A stretch of DNA of 64,000 nucleotides from Pontibacter sp. SGAir0037 (lineage in GTDB: Bacteria; Bacteroidota; Bacteroidia; Cytophagales; Hymenobacteraceae), in contig NZ_CP028092.1 in NCBI RefSeq assembly GCF_005491705.1, forward strand, positions 5,192,879-5,256,878. Direction: 5' to 3'. Positions within the stretch are counted from its first letter, which is position 1; each line of letters opens with the position of its first letter. Of this stretch, positions 53,062 through 62,959 are shown one piece after another. The notes under the pieces are model-generated. The model searched no databases, was not told where the DNA came from, and saw nothing but the letters and a program-made list of their open reading frames with translations. A program made the position numbers and the translations under genes.

Positions 53062-54693
53062 TTACTGCTTATGAAGTATTTTTTCAGTTGCAGGGGCTGA
53101 AGCCTCAGCCTCTAAAAAGAGAAGTTTTAGAAGAACGCCATTTGTCCAGCCAAAACCGTCCTGGTTGGGGTATTCTCCTCCGCCCGCTTCTAATGTCAGA
53201 TCCTCTACATTATATTTTTCCACCATTTTTCCGGTATGGTGATAAACTACCTTATTTAAACGTATCCAGTTTGCGGCAATTGTATCTGCCAGAGAGTTAT
53301 AGCCATAATTTGTCAAGCCTTTATAGCTGATCCACTGTAAGGGTGCCCAGCCATTAGGGCTGTCCCACTGTTCTCCGGTTCTGTTTAAACTTGTAACCAA
53401 ACCTCCCGGCTTAAGAAAATCGGCTTCTATCCGCTTGGCTATTCTGGCCGCCTGTTTGGGCTTGGCTATCCGGAAGTAGAGCGGAAAAACGCCTGCTAAT
53501 GTGGGCTGGGCAGTATGTGCAGTTTTTACAAAGTCATAATCATAGAAGAAGCCATCTGCTTTGCTCCAGCAGTATTTTAACAGAGCCTTCTGCCGGCTTT
53601 TAGCCTTTTTGGTGAAAAACTGTTCTTCTGCCTTATTGCCTTGTAGGCTGGCTACTTCAGCCAGCGTTTTTTCGAGGTGATACAGCAGTGCATTCAGGTC
53701 TACAGGAATAATGTCGGTGGTGTGAATTGTTGCCAATGTTTTGCCATCTGTAAACCAGCGGCTGCTGAAGTCCCAGCCAGACTCTGCGGCGGCCTTAATA
53801 TTCCGGTAAATTTCTTCATGGTTTCTCCCCGATGCAGCTGCAAGCTGAACATCTTCTCTGTACGACTCTGGCCGGGGGCTTGGATTATCGTCCCAGTACC
53901 TGTTTAAAATACTGCCATCAGGTAGCTTTACAACTCTTCTATGTTGTGTTGATTTGGAAGTAAGTGTGTTAGAACCCTCCATCCAGAAGGTATACTCCTG
54001 GCGTAGATAAGGCGCATAGGTTAGGAGTATCTGCTCCCCTTTTTCCTCAGCCAGAATTTTCAGCATGAGCGAATAGAAAGGTGGCTGTGAGCGACTTGTA
54101 TAATAGCTTCGGTTGCCGTTCGGAATGTGCCCGACCGTTTCAATCAGGTGGGAAAAATTATCCACCATGTACTGGATCAGCTCCGTCTCTCCACTTGCCT
54201 GAAGCCCCAGCATAGTAAAATAGCTGTCCCAGTAGTAAATTTCCCTGAAGCGACCACCGGGTACTACGTAAGGATAGGGTAGTGGCAACAGAGAGCTATT
54301 GTCTGTGCCGGGTTCGCGGGTAAGGATCGGCCAGAGCTGGCGGATATGTTCAGAAACAGTTAAAGATGTATCTGATTTAAAATTTGTGGCAGGCTCTGGT
54401 GGCAGTTCAAAGTGTTGCAGAACAAAATCTCTTAAATTGAAACTGGCATTATCTTTTTGTTCCTGGTAAGAACTCAGAATGGCTTCAGGCGAAGATTTAG
54501 GTATACAATCAACAAAGGTTTTTGAATCTGAAAAGACTTCTTTTAGCTGTACTTGCTTAAACAGTTCACCCAGCTGCTCTTCCGGCTTAAACTGAGCTGC
54601 CACAGGATTAATTACCCAGAGCAGGCAGAAGCGTAGAAGTAGCAGTATCCCTTTGTTGATACGGGAGGGAACAATAGACTGAATGTTCTTCAT
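53062..54693 (-). CDS. treA: periplasmic trehalase (GH37)
   Basis: Hydrolyses trehalose to two glucose. The 543-residue protein has an N-terminal signal-like segment (17-34, ending AAQ) and both trehalase signatures: PGGRFREIYYWDSY (145-158) and QWDSPNGWAP (about 438-447). Likely catalytic acids are the Asp in ESGWDFSSRW (about 310) and the Glu in VEKYN near the end. Length and order fit bacterial secreted trehalases. Confidence 0.93.
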   Translation of the reverse strand: MKNIQSIVPSRINKGILLLLRFCLLWVINPVAAQFKPEEQLGELFKQVQLKEVFSDSKTFVDCIPKSSPEAILSSYQEQKDNASFNLRDFVLQHFELPPEPATNFKSDTSLTVSEHIRQLWPILTREPGTDNSSLLPLPYPYVVPGGRFREIYYWDSYFTMLGLQASGETELIQYMVDNFSHLIETVGHIPNGNRSYYTSRSQPPFYSLMLKILAEEKGEQILLTYAPYLRQEYTFWMEGSNTLTSKSTQHRRVVKLPDGSILNRYWDDNPSPRPESYREDVQLAAASGRNHEEIYRNIKAAAESGWDFSSRWFTDGKTLATIHTTDIIPVDLNALLYHLEKTLAEVASLQGNKAEEQFFTKKAKSRQKALLKYCWSKADGFFYDYDFVKTAHTAQPTLAGVFPLYFRIAKPKQAARIAKRIEADFLKPGGLVTSLNRTGEQWDSPNGWAPLQWISYKGLTNYGYNSLADTIAANWIRLNKVVYHHTGKMVEKYNVEDLTLEAGGGEYPNQDGFGWTNGVLLKLLFLEAEASAPATEKILHKQ

Positions 54694-55018
54694 GTCCTGG
54701 GTGAGTTACTTTGTATGATGCTTATTATATAGTTCTTTGCGCATGTTTTGCTTTTGATACGCGATTCAGAAGTGTTAGTTAAGCCTTCTGCGGATATTTA
54801 TAGTACAATGGCAAGCGGAACCGTAAAAGCACGTATAGCTTAAGCGCATCGTATAACCCGGAACTTATAAAGAATACGATGTGCGGATAGTGTTGCGCTA
54901 TAACAGGCGGCGGGGCGGTAGTGCCTGTAGATTTGCTCAGTAAAAAATTCAGCTTTTCAGCAGCAACTACGCATGGTGTAAGCCACTAATATATTGGATT
55001 ACACCATACGGGAGCAAT
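54694..55018. other. intergenic region, nothing recognised
   Basis: 325 bp between the trehalase start and the end of the next minus-strand gene. No open frame, RNA or clear promoter seen beyond general AT richness. Confidence 0.5.
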
Positions 55019-55273
55019 TTAATTGCCTGTTGGATTTCCGGTCGTATGGCCTTTTGTGACAGTATCGGCTTCTGTTTGAATGATGCCTGCGGTGTCTTCT
55101 CTGCCTGTGCCTGGTAAATCGCCGCTTCCATCAACACCTGTTCTTCTGGTTTCTTCGGGGGCAACACCTGTTGTGTTGCCAGCATTATTAGGGTTACTAT
55201 CGCACGATGAGGCGAATAATAAGCATAGGCTCATGAAGGTTGTTGCTATGATCGTATTTTGTGTTTTTTTCAT
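55019..55273 (-). CDS. small lipoprotein (84 aa)
   Basis: Start at 55273 rather than the open frame extending to 55363, because it yields a lipoprotein signal with lipobox FASSC. The mature part is a low-complexity Gly/Thr/Asp/Asn stretch (GVDGSGDLPGTGRED). Paralogue-like in style to the next gene. No function recognised. Confidence 0.55.
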   Translation of the reverse strand: MKKTQNTIIATTFMSLCLLFASSCDSNPNNAGNTTGVAPEETRRTGVDGSGDLPGTGREDTAGIIQTEADTVTKGHTTGNPTGN

Positions 55274-55378
55274 TGTTCTATTTTTAAAATTAAGATTTGC
55301 CGCTTTTGTGCACTTCTGCCACAAAATGCATACTTGTAGTGGTTGAATAATAGGCTTAGGCAATAGCAGATAGCTGTA

Positions 55379-55615
55379 TTAATTTGTTGTTCCGCCAGAC
55401 GTTGATCCGGTGGTTGTGCCTGCACTATCAGGGTCTGTTGTCGTAGCAGTTGAATCCAGGGTTGGCTCCAGGTTAATATTATCGCCATGCGTTGCTTCCG
55501 GCTGTGCATGCTCACTGGTGGCATCGCCGTCGCCAGTTCCTCCGCATGAAGCAAAGAAAAGGCAGGTGCCTGTAAATAATACTGTTAAGGTGGCAGCATA
55601 TCTTCCTTTTTTCAT
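55379..55615 (-). CDS. small lipoprotein (78 aa)
   Basis: A lipoprotein signal (lipobox FFASC) followed by a Thr/Gly/Asp-rich tail ending GTTTGSTSGGTTN. Same build and neighbourhood as the 84-aa lipoprotein, so the pair may come from duplication. Function unknown. Confidence 0.55.
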   Translation of the reverse strand: MKKGRYAATLTVLFTGTCLFFASCGGTGDGDATSEHAQPEATHGDNINLEPTLDSTATTTDPDSAGTTTGSTSGGTTN

Positions 55616-55871
55616 AACCTTATTGTTTAGGTAAACCTTATCTAAGTCGCATTTATAAAATAAACAGGCAACTATACTTCATTGCCCTATCAGCTTAGAA
55701 CGTGGGAAGATAGGTTTTGTTTAACTAAGTGCTAACAAGCGGAGCAAGCCCTTGAGAAGGCAGTTTCGAATGGAGCTTAACAGGTTGGCCCAGTACAAAA
55801 AGGGGGGAATTAAAAGTGCAGTCTCCGCAGCTTCTGTAACATGTTAAGAAAGCCGTGGAGACTGCAGATGA

Positions 55872-56273
55872 TTAAAAGGGTCGCTTGGTAAAGTTTACCT
55901 GGCTCATGGCATTCTTTTCATACAGCGCTACGCAATAAGGCTTATATGTAGCTTCAAAGCTTTCCTGCCCTGGAATTAATTCCTTCGGTACCGGAGAGCC
56001 TTTCAAAAAGAAGTATACCTTCGTGTTTCCGTATTTGGTATGCGGCATATATTCCCCATACTGCTGCATTTCAGCCCAAAGTGTGTCGGCAACGCTAACA
56101 GCATATACCCGCACAATCGGGCCCGTATTGTTCTCATTTCGGTAGAAGGCCTCCTCTTTAAACTCTCCTTTCAGATCCTGCGGACCAGGCTGAGAGAAGC
56201 TATCGTAAACAAACCATGCAATGAAAATAAGAGCAATGACTGTGAGTACTGATTTTAGTTTTTTCCCAGACAT
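55872..56273 (-). CDS. membrane-anchored protein of unknown function (133 aa)
   Basis: One N-terminal membrane helix (7-24) and an outside soluble domain (about 40-130) rich in Lys and Tyr. Starts 4 bp after the stop of the mutase large-subunit gene in the same direction, so it may be cotranscribed with it. No family recognised. Confidence 0.6.
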   Translation of the reverse strand: MSGKKLKSVLTVIALIFIAWFVYDSFSQPGPQDLKGEFKEEAFYRNENNTGPIVRVYAVSVADTLWAEMQQYGEYMPHTKYGNTKVYFFLKGSPVPKELIPGQESFEATYKPYCVALYEKNAMSQVNFTKRPF

Positions 56274-56277
56274 AGGC

Positions 56278-58416
56278 CTATTCCTCCAACCGCTTTATAA
56301 GTTTCTCCAGGATGTTCTGTGCTGCTACTGAGATGATTGTACCTGGCCCGAAAACGCCTTCAGCTCCTGCTTTAAACAGGAAATCATAATCCTGTGCCGG
56401 AATAACACCGCCTACTATTACCATAATGTCTCCCCGATCTAATTTACGAAGCTCCTCTATCAGCTGCGGCACCAGCGTTTTATGGCCAGCTGCCAGCGAA
56501 GACACACCTACCACATGCACATCGTTTTCGGCTGCCTGCATGGCTACTTCGGCCGGTGTCTGGAACAAGGGGCCAATGTCTACATCAAAGCCAAGGTCGG
56601 CAAAGGAGGTGGCAATTACTTTGGAGCCACGATCATGACCATCCTGGCCCATTTTGGCAACCATAATCCTTGGGCGGCGACCTTCCAGTTCTTCGAACTG
56701 ATCGGCCAGTGCTTTGGCACGCTCAAAGTTTTCATCGTCTGATAGCTCTGCTGAGTATATGCCTGAAATAGATCTGATCACGGCTTTATGTCTTCCATAA
56801 ACTTTTTCTAACGCATCGGAAATTTCGCCTAAAGTAGCACGATGGCGGGCTGCCTCTACAGCCAGAGCCAACAAATTACCATCGCCAGAGGCTGCTGCAG
56901 TAGTTAAGGCCTCTAGTGCCTGCTGTACAGCCGCTGCGTTTCGGTTATCTTTTACCTGCGCCAGCCTTTTAAGCTGCGACTCCCGCACGGCTGTATTATC
57001 GATATCTAAAATCTCCAGTTCGTCTGCCTGTTCGGGCCTGTACTTATTTACGCCAACTATTATATCCTTTCCAGAATCTATACGGGCTTGTTTACGTGCT
57101 GCGGCTTCTTCTATACGCATTTTAGGCAGACCAGTCTCAATAGCTTTAGCCATGCCGCCCAGCTCTTCCACTTCCTGTATCAGTGCCCAGGCTTTGTGCG
57201 CCAGCTCATGGGTAAGCGTTTCTACATAATAAGAGCCTCCCCACGGATCGACCACTTTGGTAATGCAGGTTTCCTGCTGCAGGTATAGTTGTGTATTACG
57301 CGCAATACGTGCCGAGAAATCGGTTGGTAATGCAATGGCCTCGTCTAAGGCATTGGTATGCAGGCTTTGCGTACCGCCAAGTGCAGCAGCCAAAGCCTCA
57401 ACACAGGTACGCGTTACATTATTGAACGGGTCCTGTTCGGTTAAGCTCCAGCCCGAGGTCTGGCAGTGGGTGCGCAGCGCCAGCGACTTCGGGTTTTTGG
57501 GGTTGAACTGTTTGATCAGCTTTGCCCACAGCATACGGGCAGCCCGCATTTTGGCTATCTCCATAAAATGGTTCATGCCAATGGCCCAGAAGAAGGAAAG
57601 CCTTGGCGCGAAATCATCTATATCCATACCTGCTTTAAGGCCTGTGCGCACATATTCCAATCCGTCTGCCAGTGTATAAGCCAACTCTATATCAGCGGTG
57701 GCACCAGCCTCTTGCATATGGTAGCCAGAGATAGAAATAGAGTTAAAGCGCGGCATATGCTGCGAAGTATAGGCAAAAATGTCGGCTATTATCTTCATAC
57801 TGGGCTCCGGCGGGTAGATATAGGTATTCCGTACCATGAACTCCTTCAGAATATCATTCTGAATCGTGCCGCTCAACTGCTCCGGTTTTACGCCCTGTTC
57901 TTCGGCAGCTACAATGTAAAAAGCCAGCACAGGCAATACGGCTCCGTTCATAGTCATAGAAACCGACATCTGGTCCAGTGGAATCTGGTGGAAGAGTATC
58001 TTCATGTCTTCCACCGAGTCTATCGCTACGCCTGCTTTGCCTACGTCGCCTACCACACGCGGATGGTCTGAATCGTAGCCACGGTGAGTGGCTAAGTCGA
58101 AGGCAACAGAAAGGCCTTTCTGGCCACCGGCCAGATTGCGGCGGTAAAAAGCATTCGATTCCTCTGCCGTAGAAAAACCAGCGTACTGCCTGATCGTCCA
58201 GGGCTTTTGCACATACATGGTGCTGTAAGGCCCGCGCAGATAGGGCGGTAAACCAGCAGCAAATTTAAGGTGCTCGAAAGACTGCACGTCTTCCGGTGTA
58301 TAGTAGCTTTTTACCTCGATCTGCTCAGGTGTTTTCCAGCTACCTGCTTCCGGTAATGCAGCCGCTCCTGCTGTACCTAATGTGTTTATATCTATTTTAG
58401 AAAAATCCGGCTTCAC
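56278..58416 (-). CDS. scpA: methylmalonyl-CoA mutase, large (B12-binding) subunit
   Basis: Interconverts methylmalonyl-CoA and succinyl-CoA with adenosylcobalamin. The 712-residue protein has a TIM-barrel N-terminal domain and the C-terminal B12 domain with the cobalt-ligand His594 in DGHDRG. Downstream of the small subunit and served by MeaB at 48239. Complete catalytic subunit. Confidence 0.94.
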   Translation of the reverse strand: MKPDFSKIDINTLGTAGAAALPEAGSWKTPEQIEVKSYYTPEDVQSFEHLKFAAGLPPYLRGPYSTMYVQKPWTIRQYAGFSTAEESNAFYRRNLAGGQKGLSVAFDLATHRGYDSDHPRVVGDVGKAGVAIDSVEDMKILFHQIPLDQMSVSMTMNGAVLPVLAFYIVAAEEQGVKPEQLSGTIQNDILKEFMVRNTYIYPPEPSMKIIADIFAYTSQHMPRFNSISISGYHMQEAGATADIELAYTLADGLEYVRTGLKAGMDIDDFAPRLSFFWAIGMNHFMEIAKMRAARMLWAKLIKQFNPKNPKSLALRTHCQTSGWSLTEQDPFNNVTRTCVEALAAALGGTQSLHTNALDEAIALPTDFSARIARNTQLYLQQETCITKVVDPWGGSYYVETLTHELAHKAWALIQEVEELGGMAKAIETGLPKMRIEEAAARKQARIDSGKDIIVGVNKYRPEQADELEILDIDNTAVRESQLKRLAQVKDNRNAAAVQQALEALTTAAASGDGNLLALAVEAARHRATLGEISDALEKVYGRHKAVIRSISGIYSAELSDDENFERAKALADQFEELEGRRPRIMVAKMGQDGHDRGSKVIATSFADLGFDVDIGPLFQTPAEVAMQAAENDVHVVGVSSLAAGHKTLVPQLIEELRKLDRGDIMVIVGGVIPAQDYDFLFKAGAEGVFGPGTIISVAAQNILEKLIKRLEE

Positions 58417-58521
58417 TTCTTTTCAATTATGAATTATGAATTAGAAATTATGAATGGAAAATACCTGAGCAGATGAATACATCTCCAGATCCCCACAGCT
58501 TCACATCCGCACATCTCCATA

Positions 58522-60357
58522 TTATTCCTGCTGGTCCTGCTCATTCTGGGCCAGTCGCTTTTGCACCAGCTCTAAAAGCGTGGTTGTATCGCAGTCTTCA
58601 AATATAAATTCATCGTAGCCCTGCTGCATCATTTCTGCTTTCATGTGCTGCGGGTCAGCAGCCAGTATAATAATCGGTTTTACATGATGTTGCTTTAATC
58701 TAGGTGCAAGCTCGTGTGTATACGTTGTTTCTGAAGCTGATATAACCACCACTTCTGCAGCTGCATGTATTAAGCTGTCAGAGGCTTCTGCTACTGCGTT
58801 ATACTGTTGTAACTCTGTTTCAAAGCCGGCACAACTGAAAAACTCTTCTGCAAATGTGGCGTTTAGCTGCCTCTTTTCCGCGTGCCCGATTATGGCTACC
58901 ACTGCTCTTGGTCTGCGCTTACGTTTGCGGAGATGCAGTTCAGTGGCCATCCGCATTACCTCTGTTGGGTAAGCAGCCCGTGTGGTATCAAAATCGGCCC
59001 GCTGGATCAGTTCTTCCGGATCAAAATCCACCTTCTCCTTTGGATTAGGGTATTTATTGGTTCCTACCAGAATTTCTCGCCCTGTGGCAATGTTTGCAAA
59101 CTTTTTACGACTAACATTTGTGATAGCGCCAAGTATAAAGCCATTCTGATAAGCAGCTTCGAAACCACCCTGCGCTTCCACCTCTTTAAATAAATCCCAG
59201 GAATGAACAGCCAGTTGGTTTGTGAGTGACTCGAGGTAGTATGAACCGGCGGCAGGGTCGATGGCTTTATCCAGGTAAGCTTCTTCTTTTAAAATAGTAG
59301 ACACGTTTCGGGCGATGCGTTCTGAAAACTCATCTGACCTACGAAAGGTGTTGTCGAAGGGAGTAACCGAAAGAGAATCGCAGCCTGCCAGTATGGCAGC
59401 CATTGCTTCGGTTGTTACGCGCAGCATATTTACATAAGGATCGAGGGTGGTTTCGAACCAGGAGGAAGTTGTGCTGTGAATACGTATAGCTCCGGCTAAC
59501 GCTTTCTCTACTCCGTAAGCTTCTGCTACAGCCGCCCATAGTAGTCGAAGCACCCGTAACTTTACAATTTCAAAGAAATAATTTGTGCCGGAGGCCATAT
59601 AAAACTGCATGTTCCGGAAGGTTGCTTCTAAGGGAACTCCAGCCTCTGTTAATTTATCTATGTAGGTAACAGCGGCATTTAGCGTAAAGGCTATTTCCTG
59701 TGTAAAGGAAGCACCTATACTGCTGAAGTTGCTGCCATAGACGGCAAGGCTGTAAAAATCTCGGCTATCCTGTGTTTGCTGCACCATGCTCACGGCTGTT
59801 TCTTTTTCTTCTTCTGATAAACAACCCTTTGAGGTTAACGGGTCGTAGTAAACCCCTCCTCTTACTGTATCCGGAGTTATATGTTTCTGCTCCAGTTGCG
59901 CATACAGGCGTTTGATAAAGGGGGCAGGTGTGTCTTTCAGCCTGAAGTGCACCACGTGCTTACTCAGATCAAGAGTATCTGCCAGGTAAGCTATATCAAA
60001 AAGCGTATCATTGCCCAATACAAAGCATATACCGTCTGCGCCTCTTTGCAGCGCATCGGCAGCCTTGTCTATAGCCGGTTTGCCATTACCCTCTACCTTT
60101 ATCTGTTGAATATTTAACCAGTTATTCTGGCCAGACCTGGTGCCGCGCATAAACGGAAACTGCCCTGGCTGCTGCTGCATGAGCGGAAGTTGCTGTACAT
60201 CTTCCTGGGTGAAGAAAGGTTTTATTGTAATGCCATCATAAGTGCGCAAAAAGAGGCTTTCAAGTGCTGTATCACGTAAATCTTTTCGCGCTCTCTCTTC
60301 CCAATCTGCTGCGGTGGCAGGGGTAAATTCAGTGAATAGCTTCTGCTCGTGGGTCAT
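58522..60357 (-). CDS. mutA: methylmalonyl-CoA mutase, small subunit
   Basis: Non-catalytic partner of the large subunit: 611 residues, same barrel fold (PFMRGTRSGQNNWLN) but the C-terminal domain reads RRPRAVVAIIGHAEKRQLN without the DxHxxG cobalt motif, as in known small subunits. The gap to the large subunit is 105 bp and holds short AATTATGAA-type direct repeats. Confidence 0.9.
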   Translation of the reverse strand: MTHEQKLFTEFTPATAADWEERARKDLRDTALESLFLRTYDGITIKPFFTQEDVQQLPLMQQQPGQFPFMRGTRSGQNNWLNIQQIKVEGNGKPAIDKAADALQRGADGICFVLGNDTLFDIAYLADTLDLSKHVVHFRLKDTPAPFIKRLYAQLEQKHITPDTVRGGVYYDPLTSKGCLSEEEKETAVSMVQQTQDSRDFYSLAVYGSNFSSIGASFTQEIAFTLNAAVTYIDKLTEAGVPLEATFRNMQFYMASGTNYFFEIVKLRVLRLLWAAVAEAYGVEKALAGAIRIHSTTSSWFETTLDPYVNMLRVTTEAMAAILAGCDSLSVTPFDNTFRRSDEFSERIARNVSTILKEEAYLDKAIDPAAGSYYLESLTNQLAVHSWDLFKEVEAQGGFEAAYQNGFILGAITNVSRKKFANIATGREILVGTNKYPNPKEKVDFDPEELIQRADFDTTRAAYPTEVMRMATELHLRKRKRRPRAVVAIIGHAEKRQLNATFAEEFFSCAGFETELQQYNAVAEASDSLIHAAAEVVVISASETTYTHELAPRLKQHHVKPIIILAADPQHMKAEMMQQGYDEFIFEDCDTTTLLELVQKRLAQNEQDQQE

Positions 60358-60552
60358 TATGCTTTGTTCTGATTTTGCTGTAAAGATAGGATTTTATGCT
60401 TTACAAATTTACCTGTACGGGAAGCAGCTTGTTTGTGGTATAGTAATCGTATGGCTGCAGCCTGTAATTGTAAAATTGGCATGTCTCAAACTGCTTTCTT
60501 ACCTGAAATTGGTTAGCTTTATAGTTTGCTAATCTAACTTAATCTAACAAAT

Positions 60553-61887
60553 ATGAAGTTTAACGCTACTATACTTAAACGAACGCTGCCGCTTTGCCTT
60601 GGCCTCGGTATATGGGCAGGACCAGCTTTTTCTCAAAACAGCAAGTTGGTGGCCAGGGCCAATGCACAGGCCGACCAGCTGGAAAAGAAAGTAATTGAAT
60701 GGCGACGCGACTTTCACCAATATCCTGAATTAGGTAACCGGGAAGTTAAAACAGCCGAGAAAATTGCTGCGCACCTTAAGAAGCTTGGAATTGAAGTAGA
60801 AACCGGAGTGGCTCATACAGGTGTAGTGGGTGTGCTTAAGGGAGGAAAGCCGGGACCTGTGGTCGCCCTTCGTGCTGATATTGATGGCTTACCGGTTGCG
60901 GAAAGGGTTGATCTGCCATTCGCTTCGAAAGAGCGTACCACCTATAACGGCCAGGAAGTGGGCGTAATGCATGCCTGTGGCCACGATACGCATATAGCTA
61001 TGCTGTTAGGCGCAGCAGAAATTCTGACAGGTATGAGAAGCGAACTGCCGGGCACAGTAAAGTTTCTTTTTCAGCCGGCTGAAGAAGGTGCTCCTCAAGG
61101 CGAAGAAGGCGGCGCTTTCCTGATGGTGAAGGAGGGGGTACTGGAAAAAGGGCCTCAACCGGAAGTGATCTTCGGGTTGCACATTAATTCGCAGACAGAA
61201 GTAGGCACGCTGAAATACCGTCCTGGCGGTACTATGGCCAGTGCCGATATTTTCAGGATAAAAGTGAAAGGGAAACAGGTGCACGGTGCCTACCCCTGGA
61301 ATGGTATAGATCCTATCGTCGTGTCTTCCCAGATCATCGGAGGACTTCAAACTATTATAAGCCGGCAAACAGAACTGACAGAAGATGCTGCTGTTATTAC
61401 AGTGGGCAGCATTCATGGGGGTGTGCGCAATAATATTATTCCGGAAGAGGTACTGATGGAAGGCACCATTCGGGCGCTAAATACGGAAATGCAAAAGCTG
61501 GTGCACGAAAAGATAAAGCTTACGGCTACCAAGATAGCCGAAAGCGCAGGTGCCGTTGCCGAAGTAACCATCATACCACAAACGCCTGTTACCTACAACG
61601 ATCCTGCCCTAACAGATAAAATGCTGCCTACGCTGCAAGCTGTTGCCGGACCAGATAATGTAAAGCTGGTAAAGGCCGTAACCGGAGCAGAAGACTTTTC
61701 TTATTACCAGGAAAAGATTCCGGGCTTGTTCGTGTTTGTTGGTGGCATGCAGAAAGGTAAAAAGCCAGATGAAGTAGCACCTCATCATACGCCTGACTTT
61801 TATATAGATGAAAGAGGACTGAAGCTTGGCGTAAAAACCCTTACCAGCCTGACAATAAATTACATGGAAGGAAAAAAGAGGAAGTAA
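60553..61887 (+). CDS. secreted M20-family amidohydrolase
   Basis: A 444-residue protein with a signal peptide (1-28, ending AFSQ) and an M20 metal-binding core: MHACGHDTH (139-147, His140, Cys142 and His144), EEGAPQGEE and a C-terminal GAEDFSYYQEK. Typical of N-acyl-amino-acid or hippurate-type amidohydrolases; substrate unknown. Exported to the periplasm. Confidence 0.88.
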   Translation: MKFNATILKRTLPLCLGLGIWAGPAFSQNSKLVARANAQADQLEKKVIEWRRDFHQYPELGNREVKTAEKIAAHLKKLGIEVETGVAHTGVVGVLKGGKPGPVVALRADIDGLPVAERVDLPFASKERTTYNGQEVGVMHACGHDTHIAMLLGAAEILTGMRSELPGTVKFLFQPAEEGAPQGEEGGAFLMVKEGVLEKGPQPEVIFGLHINSQTEVGTLKYRPGGTMASADIFRIKVKGKQVHGAYPWNGIDPIVVSSQIIGGLQTIISRQTELTEDAAVITVGSIHGGVRNNIIPEEVLMEGTIRALNTEMQKLVHEKIKLTATKIAESAGAVAEVTIIPQTPVTYNDPALTDKMLPTLQAVAGPDNVKLVKAVTGAEDFSYYQEKIPGLFVFVGGMQKGKKPDEVAPHHTPDFYIDERGLKLGVKTLTSLTINYMEGKKRK

Positions 61888-62195
61888 GATTTAGCAGTTT
61901 TCTTGCTTTAAGCTAATGCTGTGTATAAAGCGGCTATCTGTAGCATTCGTAAAAGTTTAAGTTGTATAGTGCCATCAGGTGCTTCTACGGTAAGCTTTTG
62001 CAGCAGAATACTATAAAAAGGCGGAATAGGATAAGCTTTTCCATAGGAGCAGGAGAGTTTCCATTCATTATAAGATTAATTATATTGAATGAGCGTTGCA
62101 GTAGTTTTTTATTAGCAACTATAGCAGAATCTCTATTTGTGCTGCGTCTGCTATCTCTTTACTTTTGCGGATAAATATTATCTGCACCCAACTCC
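61888..62195 (+). other. intergenic region with promoter
   Basis: 308 bp with no gene. Apart from the promoter at 62136-62167 I see no RNA, repeat or clear terminator. Confidence 0.5.
62136..62167 (+). promoter_or_regulatory. promoter of the split 5'-nucleotidase genes
   Basis: TTTG (62136-62139), 20-bp spacer, TACTTTTG (62160-62167): full consensus promoter, about 29 bp before the ATG at 62196. Confidence 0.7.
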
Positions 62196-62948
62196 ATGAG
62201 AAAATACCTGAACATAGGTGTATTGCTGTCTGTACTTTGGTTAAGTGCGTGTCAGCAGCGCGTATGGCAACCTGAAGTACAGCTTTCCGAGTCTGATCTG
62301 CCTGTAAATAAAACTATTACTGTAAATGCAGTAGCAGAGACAACCATTGCTCCCTATCGGGAGCAGGTTACAGCCAAGATGTCGGAAGTAATTGGAACTG
62401 CTCCTGCAGAACTTCAGAAAGATGATTACCAGTCGCCGTTAGGAAATTTTGTAGTAGACCTGCAGCGGGAGCAAAGCCAGCCATTGTATGGCGCACCCAT
62501 CGACCTGTCGCTGACTACCAATGGAGGTTTACGGGTACCGGTTCCACAGGGAAAGGTAAATGTGGGGACTATTTTTGAGCTGATGCCTTTCGAGAATGAA
62601 TTGGTGGTGCTCACGCTGGACGGTAATATGGTAAAGGAACTATTTGATTTTGCAGCAAGCACTAAAATTGCGCCTATCGCAAATGCTACCTATACGGTAA
62701 AAAATGGCAAAGCAACAGACATCCTGATCGGCGGGCAGCCGCTGAATCTTCAGAGGAACTATACCCTTGTTACTTCTGATTACCTGGCCGGTGGCGGCGA
62801 CAATATGTCTCTTCTGAAGAAAGCGTTAAAAACAGAGAAGGTAGGATTGATGATGCGCGATGCGATACTGCAGCACATCCGGCAGCTTACAGCGCAAGGT
62901 AAGCTCATTACTGCCGATACAACCACACGTGTAACCGTAATTCCTTAA
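62196..62948 (+). CDS. 5'-nucleotidase C-terminal-domain lipoprotein
   Basis: A 250-residue protein with lipoprotein signal (lipobox LSAC) and the substrate-binding C-terminal domain of UshA-type 5'-nucleotidases (LTTNGGLRVPVPQGKVNVG, FEMPFENELVVLTL in shortened form, YTLVTSDYLAGGGDN). It lacks the metal domain, which is encoded by the next gene 11 bp downstream, so the two probably work together on extracytoplasmic nucleotides. Confidence 0.85.
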   Translation: MRKYLNIGVLLSVLWLSACQQRVWQPEVQLSESDLPVNKTITVNAVAETTIAPYREQVTAKMSEVIGTAPAELQKDDYQSPLGNFVVDLQREQSQPLYGAPIDLSLTTNGGLRVPVPQGKVNVGTIFELMPFENELVVLTLDGNMVKELFDFAASTKIAPIANATYTVKNGKATDILIGGQPLNLQRNYTLVTSDYLAGGGDNMSLLKKALKTEKVGLMMRDAILQHIRQLTAQGKLITADTTTRVTVIP

Positions 62949-62959
62949 AACCAGCCTGT